Below are positions 21,611-31,887 of a DNA stretch of 64,000 nucleotides, piece by piece. The first letter of the stretch is position 1; each line of letters begins with the position of its first letter. The DNA is taken from the NCBI RefSeq assembly GCF_009905375.1, contig NC_133655.1:39339593-39403592 (forward strand). Reading direction: 5' to 3'. Source of the DNA: Apium graveolens. Its lineage: Eukaryota > Streptophyta > Magnoliopsida > Apiales > Apiaceae. Below the pieces are notes generated by a model, which made no database searches, was not told the DNA's origin, and was given only the letters and a program-made list of their open reading frames with translations. A program made the position numbers and the translations under genes.

Positions 21611-24190
21611 AGGGTGTGAGGGTGGGGAGCCAAGATGAGACCTTGATGCAACAAAAGAGAGATAATGAGAGAAATGCAGGTATAGGAGCTATAAGGGTGG
21701 ATGACATTGCAAGTGAATTAATGAATGTCCAAGATGCAGACAGGGAGGGACTATCTCAACAACCTCAAGCTGTTATAGATTCTACCTCCCTTGATGCCGA
21801 TACATTTACTCACCCTGTTCCAGCATATCAACTTCAAGCTGAACAGGGCAATGACAATGCAGAAAGGATGCTCAACTTGGTGCACACCACTCAGTCAATG
21901 CTAAGAGCTAAGGATGCCATCATAGTTTTGCCCTCTACAGCTGGTGATGTTGATTATGAGACTGGTGGTTCAGAAGTTTTCTTTGGAGGTGAAGATGGAG
22001 ATAGTGAAGAAGAGCTATTGGACATAGGGGGAGAAGTCGGCCCTAGTTCAAGGTCAAGCATGCCATCATGGGCCTTCTCCAAGAAATATAATGAATATCA
22101 CTTCAAATCTACTCTCATCCAGCTAATTAGTCAAACACAGTCTGAATTTCAATCATCCACAAATGCTAGCACCAAGAAGCTTCTGCAAGCACATCTTGCT
22201 TCTCTCCAACTAAATCAAATTCAAGGCTATCAACAAACTTTCAATGTCTCCACTCTCAAACAGGAAATTGGTGAACTCAAGAAAGACTTTTCTGAGAGAT
22301 TGGAATCTAGAATTCCAGGGACAACAATTATAGACATCAAGAGACAGCTCAAGAAAAACTCAGATCTTGCCACCAAAGTTGATGCCTTGGACAAAAGAAT
22401 GTTTACTATGGAAGCATCTCTTACAGCAATTCATCTACACCAAGCTCAATAAACAGACGTACTTCAGAATCTGGTGGTTGCACAAACCTCCTCCTCTACT
22501 CAGCTTGATGATAACAAAAAGGGGGAGAAAGAGAGTTCTAGGAGTGAGGGGGAGCAAACAGTGCTCAACATTCAAGTTAGCAAAGTAATTGTTCCTACAA
22601 TTATTATCTCAAAGCCACCAGCTAAGGACGGTATTGATCTGATAAATGAAGCATCAACCAATATAAGAGCAGCTGAGAAGAAGTAGTTGAGTCCAATCAA
22701 CTGGGAGAAAATTGATGAGGATATATAAAAAAAATTGGGTTAGTAAAGGAGCCAGAAAAGTCAGCCATTCATCACTCTCAAGTCAGGCAAATCTCTGTGA
22801 ATGAAATGAGCATGAACTATCTGGAAAGAGGACAACCATCTTGCATCAAATCTCCAAAGGCTGAAGTACTTTTGAAGCCAAGGGTGAACTATCCAAAATC
22901 ATCACTAAAGAACCCTTTGGATACAGTGTATGAGACACCAAAGCCTGATGAGAAGAAACTGTTGTCAAGATCCATTGCCTTCTACAAGGATCCAGCTGAT
23001 TTAGCTTTAAAAAGGAGAATTGCTAAAGTTTTCAGGAATCGTAAAGAAATTTGTGCGGTGGCTGGACATCCTCAATTTGCTGAAGCAAAGAGAGAAGAAA
23101 AGGCAAGATTGAAGCAAGAAAAGAAGCAAGCTGCTCTAGATGCTAAAAAGGTTAAACAAAAGAAAGAGCAAGCTGTTATCTTGGCCAAGCTACAAGCTAT
23201 GAAACCAACACAACAAATTCCTGCTCAGCCATCTGAAATCACTGAATCTCAAGATCCAAAGAAGCAAGTTGAACCACAACAGAAGAAATCTCATAGATAC
23301 AAGGAATTGGCCAAAAGAACCAAAAGGAAATTGAACTTTGTTGGTAAGGAATTGGAGGTTCAGTTTCCCAAGGAATCCATTCCAACTACAACTCAAGCAT
23401 CAAAACCCTCAGTGGTATTTGAAGACATTAAGGTGGTGGATCCTTACAGGAACATTCATGGTGAACCTATTGTGCCTAAGGATGAACCAATAGACTGGGA
23501 AAGTCTACCAATTCCTGACTTCAATTTGCCAATCCTTAACAACCCAAAGAGAACAAAGTCAAGAGCAGTCAAGAAAGTGAAGCTGTCACCTCTCAAATCC
23601 AAAGCTCAATCCAAAGTCAACAAGGGAGATTACATGTACTTATGTGACATCAAGGAATTCTCTGATCTAAATCTCTATCTAAATGAACTGGAAGAAGTTA
23701 GAGTGATTGATGCCTACAGGAATCTACCTGAAAGGTTAGTTTTCAAGTACAAGGGAGGAAAGGAGACTCAATGGCCACTTCACAGGATCCTTCAAGAAAG
23801 CCAATCTGTGCTGATAAAGGTTTATTCACCATTCAAGAAGAACTTTGGATTCAATGTAACTGCAAAAAGATTTGTTCTAAAGAAGATTGAAGAACTGAGG
23901 AGTATTAGAGCTTAAGATGCACTCCCAAAGACTCTAACTATTCCTTACACAGGGAGTAGAGTGCATCTAAGGCCCTACTGGCTGATGGAGTTCATGGATG
24001 ACAAAGGAGTTAGAAGATTTTTCAGATTAGAAGACCAATTGAGCATCTCTAGCAATGAGACTCTTTTGGAAATGCAAGAAAAGCTAAATCTCTCAGAATC
24101 TGATAAACTGGAATTCCACAGACAGCTCCAAAATCAGATAGAAGAAAAAAACAGAAAGCTTGGAAAGAGATCCATATCTTCAAGGAATTA
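21611..24190 (+). pseudogene. Element B: C-terminal two thirds of a Sirevirus-like ORF3
   Basis: Reading frames 21611-22452, 22474-22686, 22797-23915 and 23961-24190 form one broken protein with two in-frame stops and a frameshift near 22730. (The apparent start at 21541 lies in E's LTR and is not native.) Visible parts: an acidic segment (EDGDSEEELLD), a coiled coil (ASTKKLLQAHLASLQLNQIQ), a Lys/Glu-rich helix (AEAKREEKARLKQEKKQAAL), the motif PLHRILQESQSVLIKVYSPF, and a final coiled coil (LEMQEKLNLSESDKLEFHRQ). It ends about 175 bp before a polypurine tract and LTR start. This matches the order of ORF3 in elements A and C. No known function. The 5' part of B is not in the window. Confidence 0.65.
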
Positions 24191-24353
24191 GATTAATTTG
24201 CTCAGGCTAGAGGAGCACCTTGAAAATGACTGTGAGCTAATCTTTGTGCATTTTGTTATTTGAAGCACTTTACAGTTTTAAAGTTGTATTTTTAGGGTAT
24301 TTTGTTATCATCAAGTTTCTCTTAATTTATGGCTACAATTCTAGTAGACATAA

Positions 24354-24365
24354 ATTGGGGGAGAT
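24354..24365 (+). promoter_or_regulatory. Polypurine tract of element B
   Basis: AATTGGGGGAGAT directly before the LTR start TGTTATAGATATG. The same PPT type (TTGGGGGAGATTG) occurs in element A on the minus strand. Confidence 0.8.
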
Positions 24366-24427
24366 TGTTATAGATATGTTATGAACTTGATGATTTCATT
24401 AACAAAACACCTTAGTAGATTTTACTT
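24366..24427 (+). mobile_element. Element B: first 62 bp of its 3' LTR, interrupted by element A
   Basis: TGTTATAGATATGTTATGAA follows the PPT. After 62 bp the sequence turns into the inverted LTR end of element A. The last five bases, TACTT (24423-24427), are the presumed A target duplication; the partner lies beyond the window. Confidence 0.7.
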
Positions 24428-25045
24428 TGTTAGGTCACACGCACTGTAAAAGGGGGTTGAATACAGTGTATACTACAATCAAATCGAATTAAGAACACAA
24501 GTATAAAATACAGAATAATCTTATTAATAAAACAGTATTACAATGGAATCGTTCGTCGCTCTCAGTGATGAACAAATATCACGAGAGCTGCTAGGGTTAC
24601 AATCAATAATATTCTCGATTAAGATAACATATATAGTGTAAACCCTATGTTGTGTTTATATAGACTTACAGTTACAAGATAATTTTCTAACTGATATCGA
24701 ATATAAGTATGCATCCTAAAATATATCAATTAGTTATCTTTTCCTCCAAGTCTTCTATTCTTCATAGAATTCTTCTCCATACATATCTCTTCTTGTTTTA
24801 GTCTTGATCTTCTTTCCTTTCAATCAGCCGCCTTCCTTATCTGAAAGTCTTCTTAAGTCCTGATATTATCTTCTGATAAATATCTTCTAATATCTTAAGC
24901 TCTGATAACTTAAGTTCTGATATCTTAAGTTCTAACTTCAGTATAAGTACTGATTTCTAGTTAAGTCCTGATTTGTCCTGTTAGTTAAGATCTGAAAACT
25001 AAACACAAATCACTATTAGACATGACATCACAAATATATCTAACA
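24428..25045 (-). mobile_element. Element A: 3' LTR (618 bp)
   Basis: On the minus strand it runs TGTTAGATATATTTGTG (from 25045) to GTGCGTGTGACCTAACA (24428), bounded by a PPT at its start. The end segment TATTCAACCCCCTTT resembles that of element C. It contains a cluster of TTAAGTTCTGATATC-like repeats (about 24840-24990), followed in the reading direction by a TATA box TATATAAA (about 24655-24662), a plausible U3 promoter. Confidence 0.85.
24840..24990 (-). repeat. TTAAGTTCTGATAT repeat cluster in the LTR of element A
   Basis: On the plus strand the units read TTAAGTCCTGATATTATC, TTAAGCTCTGATAACTTA, TTAAGTTCTGATATCTTA and similar, at least six partly overlapping copies. The core AAGTTCTGAT (reverse ATCAGAACTT) also recurs in the spacer, the integrase-RT linker and ORF3 of the same element. 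Confidence 0.7.
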
Positions 25046-25058
25046 ATCTCCCCCAACT
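25046..25058 (-). promoter_or_regulatory. Polypurine tract of element A
   Basis: Minus strand AGTTGGGGGAGAT directly before the LTR start TGTTAGAT. It marks this copy as the 3' LTR of a minus-strand element. Confidence 0.85.
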
Positions 25059-25250
25059 TGTAAATTAGCATAATATACAAGTTCATTAGATATTTGATGA
25101 TGTCAAAAACATTAAGTACAAATGCATATAATAATTTAACTAGATAACTACAACTCACAGTCCTTGTAGCTTTTACCATCCTTAAAGTCTGATATCAGCT
25201 TTACCCTATATATACTTCAAAATTTACCAGCTGTAGTTCTTGACTTGGCT

Positions 25251-26761
25251 TCAGTATGTGATCTCTTTAGTGTCAGGAGTTGTTCTGAGATAGTTCTTCA
25301 AAAGAGTTCTCTCAGCATATTCAAGTTCATTCTGCATCCTCTTTTTTGCATCTTTAAGTTCAACTGTATCTTCACCTGTCTGGAAGATAGCAACCCTGAG
25401 ATCATTTATTTTTGCTTTCCTTAGCTCCTGATCCAGTCTGATGACATAGGCTTTATCAGACTCTAGATTGAATTCAAGACCCTTAATACCAAGAAATGTA
25501 GTGATTTTGACGGTATTAGGCTTCATCTCAACAATATCACCATTGTGAGCTCTGTACTTAGGATAGTATGGCCTTTCAGACTTTACAGAGTATAATTTCT
25601 TCTATCTTTCAATATTAGACCTTATGTATCTGGCAGTACCATTTGTTGATCTGTTCTTCACTTGAAGTAGAAATAGCACATGTTGCAATTCTTCAAAGTA
25701 CTTCAAACGAATAGGATCCTTTCTTATATGGAATACCCTCCCATATATCATGAAATATAACATGATATCTTCTTTTAGCACAGAGTGGTAGACCATTTGT
25801 ACAGACTCCAGTTGATTCAATCTTTTCGGAGTTGTTCCTACTCCTAGTTCACTCAAAGAGGTTGGATCAAAGGTAGCATTATTTACTCTCTTTTCTTTAG
25901 AACTACCCAATCTCGATTTGTCTCTAGCTTCCTTTCCTCGAATAACTCTTGTTTCAAAATCACTTGATATAGTCTTTAAAAGTTGAGTAGACTGTTGAGC
26001 TTTAGTAAACCCAGGTAGTAGAATTTTCGAAAGTTTAACATGAGCAATGTCAGAGGTTTCCTTTTCTTTATCTTCTGATATCAAGCCAACTTGAGCTCTG
26101 TCAGAGGTTGCTTGCTTCATTGTAATATCAGAATTTACTAAGTCCTGATCTTGAACAACATGAGCTCTGTCAGAGGTTGTTTGAACATTCTTCTTCTTCT
26201 TCAAAATCAGACTAGTATCTTCATCAGAATTTACTTGTTCATCCATGGTTGGCAGATAGATTTTCACAGAAACATCAACTTTAGCTTTGCACATGAACCT
26301 TGGATCTACCTCTACTTGTGATTTGGCTTTGGATTCAGATTTGGTTGCCTCCGAGTTTGTCTTATCTTTAATCACAATGCCCTTAGGCTTTGGAGGTTTC
26401 TTTGTAGTAATAGAAGCTTTAGACTTGGATTTGACATTTCCTGCTTTAGGTCTGGCTTCTTCTTTCTTTAGACTTTCAAAGTCCAATCCTGGATTGTCTT
26501 TAAGAAATAGTCTTTCTGAAATTTCTTCATCCAGCTTCTGTAACTTGGGGTCCTGATAAAAGACTGTTGTTTCCTTCCCCTTAAGCTTCAGAGTCTGCAT
26601 AAACTTCTGTGATTCTTGACTTTCACCCTGTATCAGAACATCAGGCTTAGTCAGAACTTGTTTATTAGAACTTATTCTTCTATCAGCATCAGAGCTTGAT
26701 CTCTGTGTAGAAGTTCCTGCTTTCCTAGATGAAGAGCCTTTGTCTTAACCATGACCTCTAC
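25251..26761 (-). pseudogene. Element A: C-terminal part of ORF3
   Basis: Minus-strand frames 26600-25602 (332 codons) and 25526-25251 (91 codons) are in the same phase, with a stop between them at 25602. The first is Lys/Ser-rich with repeated (T)SDRAHV/SDRAQV segments, then a globular part (EDIMLYFMIYGRVFHIRKDP). The second holds KAYVIRLDQELRKAKINDLR and a helical tail. It continues, in the element's direction, the N-terminal part at 40419-42824, the two being separated by G1. Together they span about 3.9 kb of ORF3. Function unknown. The end at 25251 lies about 190 bp before the PPT. Confidence 0.7.
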
Positions 26762-29552
26762 TGTAATAACCCCAAAATTTTGAACTTTTTTGTAACCCTT
26801 ATGAATAGTGTTTTTGCTGATATTGCTGAATAAGAAAACTTTTCATGCCACACTGTGTAGGGGTTCTTTTATTGTTATTCTGAGATCGTATTAGTACTCT
26901 ATATAACAAATAAGTATATGTAAAGATCGTCAGAATCCAAATTCGAACACTTTGATTTTTCCCAAAAATCCACCAGATACCGAAAGAATTGAGTATAAGG
27001 TAACAGGATAAAAAGGATTTAAATTCAAGGATTATAAGAGAGGATCATAAAAGGAATATAATGTATTGAGAAAGGTCAAGGAAACCCAAGTAATAAGATC
27101 CCGGGTATGATCCCTCAAACGATAAACGAAAATGAAAGTTAAGCGAACCGTATAACAGATCAGCGGTCATTAGCCAAGTAATTAGAAGCTAATCAAAAAG
27201 GTTAGTGAGAATGATGTCATCAAACCAATAAGAAGAGGACAAGTGTGGGAGGATGACATAACAAGGTGACATAAGCATGACAAAAAGGAAGTGTGTTGTT
27301 GGTTGATTCTTGGTCATGCAAAAGTTACCATGGTTAAAAGTAATAAATCAAAACAAAAAAACATCAACCAAGCCAAAACAATTCATTTGACCAAAAAAAC
27401 ACAAAGTTGACTTCATTTCTTCAAGGAAGCTCTCGGCTTTTCTCTTTATTTCAAGAAGGAAAATTCAAAATCTAAGATCCAAGCCTTGTTAATTAGTGAG
27501 GTAATTATCTAATACTCCTTATGCATAGATATAGCTATCCTATAAGTTTGAGCTTCAAATTCATTCACAATCTCTTCCTAAAAATCATGGAAGAAGAGGG
27601 TGAATAGTGTTTTGCAAGAACTTAAATTTTTGTTCTTGAGTTTTTGTTTAGATTAAGCTTGGATAAGGACTTTTAAGGGTGATTCCAAGCTAATTACTTG
27701 ATTATCCACTCTCCAAGGAAGGTATAACCCCTCCAAACCCTAACTTTACTTTGAGTATTAGGTTTAGTTTTGTTGTTATGGTTCATGAGAAGCATGATTC
27801 TTGTAGACTTAGAGTGTAGTTGGTTTTGTAATGAGTTGGAGTTGTAATTCTTGGATTATTGATTAATGAACTTAAGTATAGTTTTAATTCATGTTTGGGA
27901 ATAATATAAATTGTAGAACTTGAGGTGTTGGGGCTGTTGTAGTATGATATGGATGGATTTTGGTTGTATGAATGAATTGTGGTTGATTGGTTGTTGGTTT
28001 GGAGTAGAATAAAAATTGGTAATCGCGTAAACATAACATTCGTAATGTCCGATCTACTTAAACTGTTTTTGCTCTTAACATCAAAACCCGAGAACTCACT
28101 GTTAGGCTTTGACCATTGCCATGATTAGATAGTTCATGTTACGAGCTTCGTTTTGATATGTGGTTCGTTTGAATCCGATATACGGTTTAGGAGAAACGAC
28201 CGTTTTAAGTAACGGCGTTTCACGAACGAACCATTACTCCTCGCCTTACTTTGAAACATAGGTTAAAGACCTTAAAGGACTAATTGGAGTATGAATCATT
28301 TATGTAAAGTGTATTAGGCAGTTGGTAAGGCACTCGCGAAAGAATCTCCTTAAAACCCTTAATGGTTAATTTATTAAAAATGGTGGAGTCGAGGGTACTC
28401 GAGCGACTTAAGGGAATCGTTGAGCGCAAAGCGAGTGTTAGAGTCTAATTGGTTAAAGTATAGATTCATAAGCGACTTTGGTTTAAATTCCAACTTATAT
28501 GTTGTTTAAAGGTTTCCAGACTCGTCTCAAGCCATTTGTCACCCCCAGTTGCTCAGGCAAGTTTTCTACCCGTTATACTGTTGTTGTGATGTATATATGT
28601 ATATCCATTATCTTGTGATAGATGCATGTTGGTTAATTAGCAAATTTTGCGATATATTGAAGCATGCTGATATGTTATATATATGCATGTCTGTTTCGTA
28701 ATCTTGATATATATATCTGTTGATTCAAATGCTTATTAGTTGCATAATACCTATGTTAGAGATAAGCAGTAGTTGCGTATACCCTGAGTATAGGGGACCC
28801 AAAGGTGAACATTTTCTAAAACTGGGAGTCGATGTTCCCGAGTATATTATATATATATATATTTATATATATATATATATATATTGATATAGTTTTCAAA
28901 ACTATTAATCGAATAAGGTTTATTCGATAACTTTATTTTAAATAATGAATATTATTTGAATATTCATTCGAGGACCTATGACTCTGTTCATTCTATTTAA
29001 TGAATATTATTTGAATATTCATTTGAGGACTTATGACTCCGATTATTTACTAAATAATATTCTTTATTTTATTAAAGAATAATGTTTCGATAATCAAACT
29101 TATTTTCAATTATTCAAATAAAGATAGTACTTTCGTATAAGTATATCTTTGGTTATTTATTATTCATTTCAAGTATAAGTTTTAAAACTTTTACTTCAAT
29201 TATTTTTATAAGGATTATCCTTATAGGAATATTATTTAAATGATAATATTCAGATATTTTCTAATATATCGGGACTGATTTACTTTATTAAATCAGCATT
29301 ACTCCAAACACTCTTTAAAGTGTTTTCGAGTCTTCAAAATGATTTTTAAAAGTTAGAGCGGATCCCAACACTCATTTTTATATTTAAGATCTTCCTTTTA
29401 AAGGGGATTTAAATACTCGCTCAAAACCTGAGGGATCCGGCTCAGTGGTGTATTTTATATTCGCAACGAGGTTGTTGTTTTGGTAAATGAATTGATTACT
29501 TACCCAACGTTCGGGAAGTAAGTGCATCTATTGAGTCGGCATAAGCAACATG

Positions 29553-29640
29553 GGCTCAGTGGGCGTCCATGGAAGTGTAAGTGGCTCAGTGGGAGTCCAT
29601 CAAATGCGTAAATGGCTGAGTGGCAGTCCAGCATAAGGTC
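29553..29640 (+). repeat. 30-31 bp tandem repeat GGCTCAGTGGGAGTCCAT in the G1 5' LTR
   Basis: Three units start at 29553, 29583 and 29614 (the third is GGCTGAGTGGCAGTCCA). The same array occurs in the 3' LTR at 39357-39443. Confidence 0.85.
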
Positions 29641-30210
29641 CTATTGCGACCAGGGTGATGACCAGTGGGGAATTCGTCCATCTACTAGTAGAAAAGGTTA
29701 CTTATTGGTATCTTTGCTTGATCAGCAAGATATCGGGTTTATGCCAAAATTCTTTTCCTTTCCAAAATTCATTGGATATTACAAACTCTGTTCATACTTT
29801 ACATAACAGAGGGTTCCAGGAAATGTATAAGAGATATATATATTGATATATATATCGGGATTAAATAAAGTATCTCGAAACTTCATTTAATTCAATAATA
29901 TATCAAAGATTGAATCTATTCAAGTCTTAACTTGTGGTCTCATCTATAGGATGACCTTTTGAAACCTATAATACTTTGAACAGTGGTAGTTCATGTAGTT
30001 TTATAAATGATATAAGTATAGTGAAGTATTTGGTAACTTCATCCCTTATTTTTGCTTATATCCAGTAAGTAATTATGTTGCACTTGATAAAGGTTTCCAG
30101 TAAGTTATCCATTGAGATACTTGCATTATTGTTTACACTATATATTATCTTGCGAGTTGTAATGCTCAATCTTGCTTCATTTCTTCATCACACAACAACA
30201 ATTAGGAAAG

Positions 30211-30399
30211 ATGGCCAGACTCAAGCAGACCCAGCGCAAGAGCGTGGGAAGCGCCCCGCGCCTTCCCGTTGAGATCATAGCTGCTATAGCTGTAGAGGTA
30301 GATCTATCTGTTGACCAGACCTTCTACTTTTGGGAATCAATTATGTATAATTATAACTTGTGGCAGATAATGGCAAGTAATTGTAAACTTATCAAGTAA
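30211..30399 (+). CDS. Short LTR ORF with histone H3-like N-terminus (G1 5' LTR)
   Basis: A 62-codon frame starting MARLKQTQRKSVGSAPR. Plant histone H3 begins MARTKQTARKSTGGKAPR: the ORF keeps R2, K4, Q5, T6, R8, K9, S10, G12 and the APR segment, and loses K14. Codons in this stretch are GC-rich (CAGCGCAAGAGC) in an AT-rich LTR. The rest (LPVEIIAAIAVEVDLSVDQT) is not histone-like. The ATG lies about 65 bp after a TATA-like box in a plant-like leader (CACACAACAACA), so it could be translated from the element's own transcript. A donor-like AGAG/GTAGAT at 30297/30298 could splice it to ORF0 in frame. Expression is unproven; chance resemblance or decay of a captured H3 fragment are alternatives. 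Confidence 0.5.
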   Translation: MARLKQTQRKSVGSAPRLPVEIIAAIAVEVDLSVDQTFYFWESIMYNYNLWQIMASNCKLIK

Positions 30400-30609
30400 T
30401 CACTTTGGGTTGTAATAACATTTAAATTGTGGATTCAAGGACTTGTACTTATTTCAATTTCATCTCTGAGACTATAACGGGTTGTGGTGTGTGTTAGTGT
30501 GGGGTCACAGCATGAGGTTATTTATTATTAATTCAGTTAAGTGATATTGTGGAAAGAAAGACCGTGACGACCCGGATCCCCAACCCCGGATCTGGGGGTG
30601 TTACAGAAA

Positions 30610-30621
30610 TGGTATCAGAGC
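30610..30621 (+). promoter_or_regulatory. G1 primer binding site
   Basis: TGGTATCAGAGC, initiator-Met tRNA type, four bases after the LTR end. Confidence 0.9.
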
Positions 30622-30817
30622 TAAGCGTTATAAACCTCAGAGATGATGCGACGATATAATAATAAACTCACAAAGATAATAAGAACTCTTGCCAAGTTCA
30701 TGGTCGGACTACTTAAAGTAGCGCTGACAGTTAAAACCCTTACGGGAACCCTTATAAGTATCATGATAGTAACTTAGCTCGTTTAATGTGTAGGCACATG
30801 AGATAGAGGACCATGAG

Positions 30818-31480
30818 ATGTTCGAGCATGAGCATGATGAGGCACTGCTAGATGCCGAGGATCTGGAGGAGCCTCAGATGGAGGAGGATAAGGAGGACCC
30901 CTCAGAGGAGTCAGAGACAGAGGTTATTCCTATTTTCGATGAGGAGGACCCGGATGAGGTCCCAGTAGCTGAGGAGCATGTCGGAGCTATAGTGGAGTAC
31001 ACTGGTACCCCTTTACCCACACTCCCGGTGGTCAGAGCTCCTACCCCTCCACCACTATCTTAGAGTCCCTATGATGACAGCTCAGAGACCCATACTTCCG
31101 AGCCTAGGCAGACCGAGGAGGCATCCCCAGCGGCTCCGGATTCACCACCTCTCGACCCTACCCATAGGCAGTCTTCGTTAGCTCACGGCTATGTTCAGGA
31201 TGTACTGAGGACCCGAGTGGCTGTTGCTGAGGCCCGGCTGGATGAGGTCAGGAGGGAGTTGGATGCGGAGAGGGCGGGTAGGCGTGCCTGAGCTTATGAG
31301 ACTAGGGCTACTATACCCCGATCCTTGAGGAGGGAGCTGACGGGGATAGAGCTCATGGCCCGAGCGAGACTCCGATCGCTCCAAGGGGACAGACATCGTA
31401 GGATCTCCAGGCGGCAGGCCGACTATATCTTCCGTCGTGCAATGGAAAGGGTATGGGAGCTGACCCGCTCCGGTGTGTGA
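30818..31480 (+). pseudogene. G1 ORF0: acidic leader ORF between PBS and gag
   Basis: A frame of 221 codons (from 30818) with in-frame stops TAG at 31061 and TGA at 31289, ending TGA 31478. The first part is very acidic (DAEDLEEPQMEEDKEDPSEE), then Pro-rich, then helical/coiled-coil (VRRELDAERAGRR) and a basic C-terminus (RHRRISRRQADYIFRRAMER). The open frame extends upstream to an acceptor-like GTGTAG/GC at 30793. G2 has an ORF of similar size, position and layout (Pro-rich then coiled coil) at 47337. Not a standard Gypsy gene; function unknown. Persistence of the frame past two stops, and the G2 counterpart, argue that it was a real coding region. Confidence 0.6.
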
Positions 31481-31887
31481 TTCAGGACCAATGATGGGAT
31501 AGTCTAGTTGTCTAGTTAGTCAAGGCCTTAGTAAGAGCCAATTTTCTGGGATAGTTGACTTGTATACAGCATCCCTTTTTCTGACTAGACAGATAGACTC
31601 TTGTGTATCACTTTTGGGCAGATGGTTGTAGCACTGTTGTACTTTTGACTAGATCAAACTATGTATTTCTCACATTATGTATATATTTATTTCCTTTCAG
31701 TTCAGTTCCTTAGTGACGAGATCACTGTTTTTATCATTATTTTTACTGCACTTCTTTTAGAACTGTCATAATATAATAGAACTACGAGATACATTCTTCC
31801 CATTATAGAACTATGCAAGGCACAATGTTGTGTATGATTGTGACCTAACGTTGAATTTCCCAAAATTTGTTTTTTTTTATCAGTATC

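Larger units (their letters stand above)
26762..30605 (+). mobile_element. G1 5' LTR (3,844 bp)
   Basis: Starts TGTAATAACCCC and ends GGGGGTGTTACA. Contains an AT-repeat stretch (about 28845-28885), a short tandem repeat (29553-29640), a TATA-like box (about 30139-30146) and a short ORF resembling the H3 tail (30211-30399). Confidence 0.93.

Noticed and set aside
22797..23915. Intact-looking 372-codon frame as a possible host gene
   Set aside because: It continues, with stops and a frameshift, the ORF3 of element B and ends just before its PPT and LTR.
29612..29846. Frames starting MAEWQSSIRSY / MMTSGEFVHL in the G1 LTR
   Set aside because: They start in the short tandem repeat and have no recognisable domain; repeated in the 3' LTR only because LTRs are copies.
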